The position numbers and the translations under genes are program-made. A DNA stretch of 13,241 nucleotides from RGIG6904 sp024680835 (GTDB taxonomy: Bacteria > Bacillota > Clostridia > Lachnospirales > Lachnospiraceae): contig JAILBP010000173.1 of assembly GCA_024680835.1 (NCBI GenBank), positions 1 through 13,241 on the forward strand. The letters are read 5' to 3'. The first letter of the stretch is position 1. Every line of letters starts with the position of its first letter. The notes below the pieces were generated by a model. The model saw only the letters and a program-made list of their open reading frames with translations. It did not search any database and was not told the origin of the DNA. Of this stretch, positions 7,732 to 13,241 are shown in pieces.

Positions 7732-7760
7732 TGTCATTTCATACAAGTAAGAGAAAAACA

Positions 7761-8966
7761 ATGAAACGATTATTTAAACTTGCCAAAAAAAATGTTATCA
7801 ATCGGCCGCTCCGCAGCATTGCTCTGGTTGTGTTGCTGGCGTTTCTCACTTTCACTGCATTTGCCGAAATGGCAGTCACCATGGCATTGCAAAACGGGTT
7901 TGAGTCCCTTCGGGAACGGCTCGGCGCGGACATTATGGTGGTACCCTATGAGGCGTCTACAAAGTCATCTCTGGAAAGTATTATATTGCAGGGTAATACG
8001 GGATATTTTTATATGAGCGGGGACGTGGTTGAAAAGATCGCGTCGATGAACGGAGTAAAACGCTGTTCTGCCCAGTATTATTTGGCAAGTGCCAGCTCAA
8101 GCTGCTGCTCGATCCCGGTAGAGATCATCGGCTTTGATCCGGAAACGGATTTTACCATTACACCCTGGATCAGAAAAAGCAATGGAAAAGAACTTGGATA
8201 TCTGGATGTGGTGGTTGGCAACGACCTGAATGCCTTTGTCGGGGATAAGCTCAGCTTTTACGGGACAGAGGTCCGCGTTGCGGCAAAGCTGGACAAGACC
8301 GGAACTCAGTATGATACTGCGGTATTCACAGGAAGAGACACCATAACGACTCTTATTCAGGCATCACTGGATAAGAAGCTGAACGAATACGGTAATATAA
8401 ATGCCGGAAACGTTGTGTCCTGCGTATTGGTCGATGTTGCCGGGGATGCGGATGTGGAGGAGGTGCTGAATGATATCAATCTTCATGTTCGAAAGGTCAG
8501 CGCGGTGCGAACCGGCAATATGATCTCCGGTATAGCCGACAGTCTGAAAGGGGTGTCGGGAGCAGCAAAGCTGTTGGCAGTATTTTTGTGGGTGCTTTCC
8601 CTGGTGATACTGACGGTTTCTTTTATGATGATGGCAAATGAGAGAAAAAAAGAATTTGCCGTGCTGAGGGTGCTGGGTGCATCCCGCAGGGAGCTGGCCG
8701 GTATAGTGCTGCTGGAGGGAGTGCAGCTAAGCCTGACGGGAAGCCTGACAGGCATTGTGCTGGGAGGAATCATTGTAGTGCCGTTTGCGGGGATCATCGA
8801 GCAGATGATGGGACTGCCGTTTCTGCTGCCAAAGCCGGGGACACTGTTTACGATCGCTGCCGGAACCGTTTTGCTGGCTGTGATTTTTGGCGCGGCATCT
8901 TCTGCATTTGCAGCTTTCAGGATCGCAAAAACGGATGCAGGTACGATCCTTCGGGCAGAGAACTGA
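7761..8966 (+). CDS. MacB/FtsX-type ABC permease of a second ABC system
   Basis: This 401-residue protein has TM1 (about 17-41), an external domain (45-262), TM2 (268-291), TM3 (314-341) and TM4 (361-386). The coupling stretch NERKKEFAVLRVLGAS (293-308) lies between TM2 and TM3. LGADIMVVPYEAS after TM1 mirrors YGANITVVPKG in the P19-locus permease, but the rest is clearly diverged. The external domain has a Cys pair (SCCS, Cys115-Cys116) plus Cys102 and Cys221, a possible redox or metal feature. ATG 7761 is chosen because homologous permeases start with a short basic stretch before TM1; the ribosome site (AAGAG near 7749) is weak, and an in-frame ATG at 7689 would add 24 residues without a visible ribosome site. 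It has a single permease gene, so it may act as a homodimer with the ATPase downstream. Confidence 0.87.
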   Translation: MKRLFKLAKKNVINRPLRSIALVVLLAFLTFTAFAEMAVTMALQNGFESLRERLGADIMVVPYEASTKSSLESIILQGNTGYFYMSGDVVEKIASMNGVKRCSAQYYLASASSSCCSIPVEIIGFDPETDFTITPWIRKSNGKELGYLDVVVGNDLNAFVGDKLSFYGTEVRVAAKLDKTGTQYDTAVFTGRDTITTLIQASLDKKLNEYGNINAGNVVSCVLVDVAGDADVEEVLNDINLHVRKVSAVRTGNMISGIADSLKGVSGAAKLLAVFLWVLSLVILTVSFMMMANERKKEFAVLRVLGASRRELAGIVLLEGVQLSLTGSLTGIVLGGIIVVPFAGIIEQMMGLPFLLPKPGTLFTIAAGTVLLAVIFGAASSAFAAFRIAKTDAGTILRAEN

Positions 8967-9071
8967 AGGATGGGTTTTATGGGACCGATCGTTCATAGAA
9001 GCTGATAAAAAACCATGGATGATCACAGAAAAACATAGAAATCCATATTGAAGACAGAAACGGAGGGCTCC

Positions 9072-9755
9072 ATGGAGATTCGGACGGAAAACATAAAAAA
9101 GGATTTTATCCGTCGCGGTACGGGGACAAATGTTTATACGGCAGTAAAGCCGACCACAATAACACTCCGCGCAGGGACGCTCATCGGAATACGCGGCAGA
9201 TCCGGAAGCGGAAAGAGCACGCTGCTGAACATGATAGCAGGGATCCTGAAGCCCTCGTCGGGTACGGTATTATATGATGAAACGGATCTGTACGCAATGG
9301 ATGATACCGGGCTTTCCGCATTCAGAAACCGGCACATCGGCTATATACCGCAGGGCAGCAGTGCGATCTCATCACTGACGATACGGGAGAATATCTTGTT
9401 GCCGCAGCACCTGAAAAAACAGGACATCCGGGAGGAGGATACACAAAAGGAGGCTGACCGGCTGATGGAGATGCTGGGGATTGGACATCTGGCAGATGAA
9501 AAGCCGCAGAACCTGTCCGGCGGCGAGCTGAAGCGAATGGCCATAGCCCGCGGGATGGTGCTGCATCCGGAGGTATTGTTGGCAGATGAGCCCACAGCAG
9601 ATCTGGATGATGAAAACACAGAGGTGGTTTTCCGGATGATACAGCAATACGCCGGGGACGGACACTGTGTCCTGGTGGTAACTCATGAAGACAATATCGG
9701 TATCTTTGCTGATACATTGTATCGTATGGATGCCGGAACATTAACGGAAAGTTAA
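9072..9755 (+). CDS. ABC transporter ATPase of the second ABC system (MacB/LolD type)
   Basis: This 227-residue ATPase has Walker A GRSGSGKST at 42-50, Q-loop Gln94 (YIPQG), signature LSGGELKR at 148-155, Walker B and D-loop at 168-179 (VLLADEPTADLD) and switch His205 (VVTHED). All catalytic elements are present. It differs from the P19-locus ATPase in its Q-loop and signature, so it is a separate paralogue that should power the permease just upstream. ATG 9072 is supported by GGAGGG at 9062-9067; an in-frame TTG at 9048 would add eight residues but has no ribosome site. The 105-bp gap before it (8967-9071) shows no gene and no clear terminator. The flavoprotein gene starts 4 bp after the stop. 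Confidence 0.92.
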   Translation: MEIRTENIKKDFIRRGTGTNVYTAVKPTTITLRAGTLIGIRGRSGSGKSTLLNMIAGILKPSSGTVLYDETDLYAMDDTGLSAFRNRHIGYIPQGSSAISSLTIRENILLPQHLKKQDIREEDTQKEADRLMEMLGIGHLADEKPQNLSGGELKRMAIARGMVLHPEVLLADEPTADLDDENTEVVFRMIQQYAGDGHCVLVVTHEDNIGIFADTLYRMDAGTLTES

Positions 9756-9759
9756 AAGC

Positions 9760-11391
9760 ATGCCGGAAACAGAGAGATCAGTGATCAATATAATAGGAGC
9801 AGGACTGGCAGGGTTGTCTGCGGCATTGGAGCTTGGGAAGGCAGGGATCCCATGCAGGCTGATCTCCGCCCAGACCTCGGAGCGTGCCCAGTCCAATCTG
9901 GCAGAGGGCGGTATCAACGCCTGTCTGGATGTTATGGGAGAAGAAGACCATGTGTCGGAGCATTTTGCCGATACCGTACGCGGCGGCTGTGATCTTGCCG
10001 ATCCGAATATGGTGGCGGGAATGTGTGCTGCGGCACCCGGCATTATAAGAGAATTGTCGGAATACGGGGTGCCGTTCCAGCGGGAAAACGGACGGATGAT
10101 ACAGCGCAATTTCGGCGGCCAGAAAAAGAAACGTACCGCCTACGTAAAAAGCAGCACCGGAAAGATGATCACGACCACTCTTATTGAGGCGGTACGGCGG
10201 TATGAGTGTGAGGGTCTGACAGGGCGTTTTTCCCATCATCTGTTTCAGGATATCATCCTGTCGGAGGGAAAATGCGTTGGCGTTTCAGTCTATGATCCGT
10301 ACCGTGGAAAACTGCTGCGGTTACCCGGGGAAGTGATCATTGCATGCGGCGGGATAAACGGATTTTTTTCGGGTAAGACCACGGGGACCACTGCAAACAC
10401 CGGAAATGCGGCTGCACTGCTGTTTTCAAGGGGAGTTCAGATGGCTGATCTGGAGATGATACAGTATCATCCGACTACGGTGCAGATCCCCGGAAAGAGG
10501 CTTCTGGTCTCGGAAGCCGCCAGAGGTGAGGGCGGAAGACTGTTTTACAGGGATAATGCGGGAAACCCCTGTTACTTTATGGAAGAAAAATATGGTGCAT
10601 CGGGGAATCTGATGCCCAGGGATGTAGTGGCAAGGGAAATGCTGATGTGCGGCAGGGAGGTGTTTCTGGATCTGAGGGCTCTTTCGGCGCACATCTGGGA
10701 AAAAAGGCTCAGCGATCTCAGGGAGGAGCTGATACATTATCTTGCGCTGGATCCGAAAAGTGAGCCGGTGCCGGTCTCGCCGGGAATCCATTTTTTTATG
10801 GGAGGGATCCGTGTGAATGAAGAACACCGGAGCAATATTCCCGGACTGTATGCTGCCGGAGAATGCGCATGCGCATATCACGGCGCCAACCGTCTGGGCG
10901 GTAATTCCCTGCTGGGTGCCATATACGGTGGGAAAATTGCTGCCGAAAGCGCGCTAAAGGACAGCCGTAGCCATGCGGAGACTGTTTTGCCGCTCTCAGA
11001 GGACGGTGTAACGGATGATGGGAGCGGAAGGGTGACGGATCTTTCCGGGCTGCTGTTTCGAAGCCTTCCGGTTCTGCGGACACAGGAGCAGATGCAGGAG
11101 GGGCTGGAGGCTATGCTGGCGGAAAAAGCCGCAGCAGAGAAAAACGGCAGGCTTGACAGAGCAAGACTTCTGCTTGCGGAAGCGATACTAAGATCCGCAC
11201 TGGTCAGAAAAGAATCAAGAGGAGCCCATTCGGTTCGGGAATACCCCGGGCGTGCTGAAGCGCTGCAGAGGATAACCACGGCGCAATACATAAACGGAGC
11301 GGTAGAGACAGGCTTTGAGGAGTTGCCGGTGCTGCGCGATGAGTGGAAAACGGTGTTGTCGGAGGGTTTTGACGGAGGCGGTGCAATATGA
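9760..11391 (+). CDS. Fumarate reductase/succinate dehydrogenase-type flavoprotein subunit
   Basis: This 543-residue FAD protein has no signal sequence, so it is cytoplasmic. It starts with the dinucleotide-binding motif GAGLAGLSAALE (13-24). The active-site set of the FrdA/SdhA family is complete: His237 (YHPTT), Glu252 and Arg255 (SEAARGEGG), Arg287 (MPRDVVAR), His344 (IHFFMGG) and Arg378 (GANRLGGNSL). The family normally reduces fumarate or oxidises succinate. The position of the His that covalently holds FAD in membrane-bound FrdA (six residues before a GG) is Gln44 here, so FAD is probably non-covalent. Length is close to thiol-fumarate reductase and L-aspartate oxidase; aspartate oxidase is less likely because an FrdB-type gene follows with a 4-bp overlap (ATGA). 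The role could be fumarate as electron sink or an input of electrons to the membrane. Confidence 0.88.
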   Translation: MPETERSVINIIGAGLAGLSAALELGKAGIPCRLISAQTSERAQSNLAEGGINACLDVMGEEDHVSEHFADTVRGGCDLADPNMVAGMCAAAPGIIRELSEYGVPFQRENGRMIQRNFGGQKKKRTAYVKSSTGKMITTTLIEAVRRYECEGLTGRFSHHLFQDIILSEGKCVGVSVYDPYRGKLLRLPGEVIIACGGINGFFSGKTTGTTANTGNAAALLFSRGVQMADLEMIQYHPTTVQIPGKRLLVSEAARGEGGRLFYRDNAGNPCYFMEEKYGASGNLMPRDVVAREMLMCGREVFLDLRALSAHIWEKRLSDLREELIHYLALDPKSEPVPVSPGIHFFMGGIRVNEEHRSNIPGLYAAGECACAYHGANRLGGNSLLGAIYGGKIAAESALKDSRSHAETVLPLSEDGVTDDGSGRVTDLSGLLFRSLPVLRTQEQMQEGLEAMLAEKAAAEKNGRLDRARLLLAEAILRSALVRKESRGAHSVREYPGRAEALQRITTAQYINGAVETGFEELPVLRDEWKTVLSEGFDGGGAI

Positions 11392-12080
11392 AGAAGACGA
11401 TCAGGATCCTGCGGAGGAAGAGCCCCGGAGATGATCCGTACTATGAGGATCATGTTTACGAAACAGAAGCCGAAAACGCTACGGTTGCAACAGCTCTGAT
11501 GCATATTGCCGGGCAGACGGATCTGGCATGGGAGCACAGCTGCCTGCAAAAGAAATGCGGAGCATGTGCCATGGTGATAGATCACCAGCCGGCACTGGCG
11601 TGTGATACGCCCCTTAAGTCATGTAAAGGTGAGATAGTCACAGTGGAGCCGCTGAAAAAATTCCCTGTGATAAGGGATCTGCTGGTGGATCGCACGGTCT
11701 TAAATGACACCTTAAGGGAAATGAGGATATACGCGGAAAAAACCACCGTGGATCACAAAGAGGCTGAACGCGACACGGTGTGCCGTGAGGAAACGGTATA
11801 TGAAGCCTCACGGTGTCTGCAGTGCGGTCTGTGTCTTGAGATCTGTCCGAATTACTATCCGGGGGGCGTGTTTGCCGGAATGGCAGCCATGGCACCGGCA
11901 GCCGGAAAGCTTGCGGGAAAGGGCAGAGATGAGCTGGCAGAGACATACAGGAAAAGGGTGTATGAGGGATGCGGGAAGTCGCTGGCATGCAGGGATATAT
12001 GTCCCGCCGGACTGGATATGGACAGACTTTTGTCGAGAAGCAACAGGGCAGTTAAAAGGAAAGGAGTTAAGAGGAAGTGA
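11388..12080 (+). CDS. Fumarate reductase/succinate dehydrogenase-type iron-sulfur subunit
   Basis: This 230-residue protein has the three cluster sites of FrdB/SdhB. A plant-type [2Fe-2S] set lies at Cys52, 57, 60 and 72. A Cys143, 146, 149, 153 group (CLQCGLCLEICPN) and Cys195, 201, 205 (EGCGKSLACRDICPAG) have the same spacing as E. coli FrdB, where they hold one [4Fe-4S] and one [3Fe-4S] cluster. It carries electrons between the flavoprotein and a membrane partner. ATG 11388 overlaps the flavoprotein stop by 4 bp and has GGAGG at 11374-11378. The C-terminus is very basic (RAVKRKGVKRK), consistent with docking to the membrane or to a membrane subunit. No anchor gene follows directly; the cytochrome b at 6301-6852 is the best candidate. 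Confidence 0.92.
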   Translation: MKKTIRILRRKSPGDDPYYEDHVYETEAENATVATALMHIAGQTDLAWEHSCLQKKCGACAMVIDHQPALACDTPLKSCKGEIVTVEPLKKFPVIRDLLVDRTVLNDTLREMRIYAEKTTVDHKEAERDTVCREETVYEASRCLQCGLCLEICPNYYPGGVFAGMAAMAPAAGKLAGKGRDELAETYRKRVYEGCGKSLACRDICPAGLDMDRLLSRSNRAVKRKGVKRK

Positions 12081-12487
12081 AAAAGAGGTTGTGGATGTTA
12101 CCGGGATTACTGTTAAGTGCTGTATTATGCGTGGGATTATGCACATTTCTGGATGCATGCGGTCCCAAGGAGGACGGAAGCTTCATGCTGTGCCATCATG
12201 TAAGGAATGTTCTGATGCTGTTTGGCTGTGCACTGGCAGTGCTGCATCTGCTGGGGCTGATCCTGCCGGACAGGTGCATGGCTGTAAACGGACTGGCACT
12301 GGCTTCTGTTGTTGTGTGTATCTGCGGGGTTCTGATACCTCAGAACATCATCCCCATGTGTATGATGAATACCATGCGCTGCCACACTGTAATGCGTCCG
12401 GGAGCCTCGGTTCTGCTGATACTGGTGCTCTGTACGGATATAATACACCTGGTGACGGCATTAAAAAGATCATCGGACAGATCATGA
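12077..12487 (+). CDS. DUF4418-family membrane protein
   Basis: This 136-residue protein has four helices (about 6-26, 44-64, 70-90, 108-128). Motifs CGPKEDGSFMLCHH (28-41) and MCMMNTMRCH (94-103) match the DUF4418 family as I remember it. It has eleven cysteines, several in or near helices, which is unusual for its size and hints at metal or redox work. The GTG start at 12077 overlaps the FrdB-like stop by 4 bp (GTGA) and is preceded by AAGGAG at 12061-12066. DUF4418 genes are typically found beside FtsX-type permease and ATPase pairs, so it probably belongs with the second ABC system although the frdAB-like genes lie between. Its biochemical function is unknown. It is the last gene of the run. 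Confidence 0.8.
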   Translation: MKKRLWMLPGLLLSAVLCVGLCTFLDACGPKEDGSFMLCHHVRNVLMLFGCALAVLHLLGLILPDRCMAVNGLALASVVVCICGVLIPQNIIPMCMMNTMRCHTVMRPGASVLLILVLCTDIIHLVTALKRSSDRS

Positions 12488-12607
12488 AGGCACGAAAATC
12501 ATGGGCTTTTGACCATGATATCATATTGTAACTGTTCAGAAGCAAGCTCGAAAATCAAAGATTTTCTCTAAACCGGTACCCAGATGATGGACAATGACTT
12601 GACAGTC
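12488..12607. other. Non-coding 3' leader to the terminator
   Basis: No gene is visible. There is a 7-bp inverted repeat, ATCATGG with CCATGAT (12498-12504 and 12513-12519), without a T-run. A compact TGACT-tgac-AGTCA dyad sits at 12595-12608, using the same arm words as the tandem array that begins 114 bp further on. Confidence 0.5.
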
Positions 12608-12636
12608 AAAAGTACCCATCATCCGGGTACTTTTTT
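12608..12636 (+). terminator. Intrinsic terminator of the operon
   Basis: A 10-bp perfect stem (12608-12617 with 12625-12634, loop ATCATCC) runs into six T (12631-12636). It ends the long plus-strand gene run 120 bp after the DUF4418 stop. Both arms can also pair upstream: 12577-12591 is complementary to 12616-12630 at 14 of 15 positions, giving a larger hairpin before the same T-run. Confidence 0.88.
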
Positions 12637-12721
12637 ATTGTGATCGGAATGGAAGAATGCTATGAGATTTTTCAGTATATACGACAATCGGAGTTTTGCG
12701 GGTGGCACTTTTTGATATAAA
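12637..12721. other. Non-coding AT-rich spacer
   Basis: I see no gene here. A 22-codon frame from ATG 12649 has no ribosome site. The segment separates the terminator from the tandem array. Confidence 0.5.
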
Positions 12722-12986
12722 TTGACTTGATTTTCAAATTCGCGGGATGCAGTCAGGCAAAATGGTCCAGGTTTGTGACTCATATTAGAAAAAGTAGGCT
12801 TGCGGTCAAGTAAAATAATCCATGGTTGTGACTCATATTAGAAAAAGGAGGCTTGCAGTCAAATAAAACACCTCAAAGTTGTGACTCATGTTGGATAATC
12901 GTTAATAGAAGTCAATGAAATAGGTCTGAACTAATGACTTGTATCGGAAAATATAGAATTGCAGTCAAACAAAGAGAACCGGATAT
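12722..12986. repeat. Tandem array of five 53-bp units with TGACT/AGTCA arms
   Basis: Units start at 12722, 12775, 12828, 12881 and 12934, an exact period of 53 bp. TGACT is invariant at unit positions 2-6 in all five. AGTCA (GGTCA in unit 2) is at positions 30-34 in all five: 12751, 12804, 12857, 12910, 12963. The arms are reverse complements, separated by 23 bp inside a unit and 20 bp between units. Units 2 and 3 are nearly identical over about their first 43 bp (catattagaaaaag, ggcttgc); the outer units share mostly the arms and an A-rich tail after AGTCA. A decayed sixth unit may begin at 12987 (TTGAAA). The period is not a multiple of three, so the array is not coding. Purpose unknown. 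Confidence 0.9.
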
Positions 12987-13021
12987 TTGAAATTTCTTCA
13001 CATGCGGCAAAAAATGCAAAA

Positions 13022-13049
13022 AAATCAGAGGATATTTCACCTCTGATTT
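13022..13049 (-). terminator. Intrinsic terminator reading leftward
   Basis: A 10-bp perfect stem (13022-13031 with 13040-13049, 8-nt loop) is followed on the minus strand by seven T in all (the A-run at 13018-13024 on the plus strand, part of it in the stem). It lies 76 bp past the stop of the minus-strand gene at the right edge, so it should end that transcript. Confidence 0.82.
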
Positions 13050-13087
13050 ATGATGACTATTCAATTACAAAGTAGGTTGAAGCTTAT

Positions 13088-13115
13088 CTAAATGACATTG
13101 ACCCCGTCCCCATAG
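13088..13115. repeat. Possible REP-like or transposon-associated motif
   Basis: The segment around 13090-13112 contains ATGACATTGACCCCGTCCCC. G-rich words of this kind (GGGGACGGGGTCAATGTCAT on the minus strand) remind me of dispersed repeats and REP-type elements linked to IS200-like transposases in clostridia. It appears once here and no transposase is visible, so this is a recollection and not a demonstrated repeat. Confidence 0.3.
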
Positions 13116-13124
13116 TTCTGAGTT

Positions 13125-13241
13125 TTAATCAGGATAGAAGTATTGCAAGATCAACAGAGTGGCCCCATCGTAGGAATTTTCCTGCAGAAGGTCACCCTGA
13201 ACTTTCCAGCCGGTATCGGCGGTCTGTTCAATGGCTTTATT
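13125..13241 (-). CDS. C-terminal end of an unrecognised protein (partial)
   Basis: A minus-strand frame enters from the right edge and gives 38 residues before TAA (13125-13127). The residues are a plausible protein end: an amphipathic helix (KAIEQTADTGWKVQGDLLQE) and a hydrophobic strand (ATLLILQYFY). A fitting terminator follows at 13022-13049, which supports a real gene running convergently to the operon. No start is in the window and I do not recognise the family. Confidence 0.6.
   Translation of the reverse strand, partial: NKAIEQTADTGWKVQGDLLQENSYDGATLLILQYFYPD

Noticed and set aside
9760..11391. L-aspartate oxidase (NadB) assignment
   Set aside because: Length and the non-His FAD site fit, but the gene overlaps an FrdB-type three-cluster subunit and no nadA or nadC is nearby.
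11785..12531. Long alternative plus-strand frame overlapping the FrdB-like and DUF4418 genes
   Set aside because: It overlaps two genes with clear family motifs, and its own product shows no domain and no ribosome site; it is a shadow frame.
12649..12717. Small 22-codon gene after the terminator
   Set aside because: It has no ribosome site, no recognisable features, and lies in AT-rich non-coding sequence.
12722..12986. CRISPR array
   Set aside because: Regular spacing suggests it, but conservation is strongest at short inverted arms, most 'repeat' bases drift between units, the variable part is only about 10-15 bp, and no cas genes are present.

Overview
The window looks like an anaerobic, low-to-mid-GC Firmicute, most likely a Lachnospiraceae-type clostridium. 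The signs are strong AGGAGG-type ribosome sites, many ATA/AGA/AGG codons, Gram-positive-style lipoproteins (lipobox ending in Cys), and gene families typical of gut clostridia (DUF2318, DUF4418, FMN-binding lipoproteins). This placement is an inference from style and gene content; there is no rRNA or other marker gene.

Positions 1-12487 hold one long head-to-tail run of plus-strand genes with short gaps or overlaps, so it probably acts as one or a few operons. It begins with the last 34 codons of a membrane protein, probably an FTR1-type iron permease. Next come a P19/Tp34-family iron-binding lipoprotein, a DUF2318 membrane protein with a cysteine-rich Fe-S-type domain, two MacB/FtsX-type permeases and their ATPase. 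This order matches the P19 iron-uptake locus known from Campylobacter (Cj1658-Cj1663).

A redox block follows: an FMN-binding lipoprotein with a flavinylation motif, a one-helix protein of unknown family that carries a second flavinylation-like motif, a five-helix cytochrome b resembling the dihaem anchor of fumarate reductase, and a membrane-tethered transglutaminase-like protein. Then come a second FtsX-type permease and ATPase, fumarate reductase-like flavoprotein and iron-sulfur subunits, and a DUF4418 membrane protein that probably belongs with the second ABC system.

A testable reading is that the cytoplasmic FrdA/FrdB-like pair exchanges electrons through the cytochrome b with flavins outside the membrane, and that these serve the iron (P19/FTR1) module. 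This is inference; no substrate is shown by the sequence. No ApbE flavin transferase is present in the window.

Positions 12488-13241 are mostly non-coding. They contain a strong plus-strand terminator (12608-12636) that has a second, overlapping fold. They also contain a striking tandem array of five units with an exact 53-bp period (12722-12986), each unit carrying TGACT and AGTCA arms at fixed positions, and a minus-strand terminator (13022-13049). The right edge holds the 3' end of a minus-strand gene of unknown function (stop at 13125-13127).
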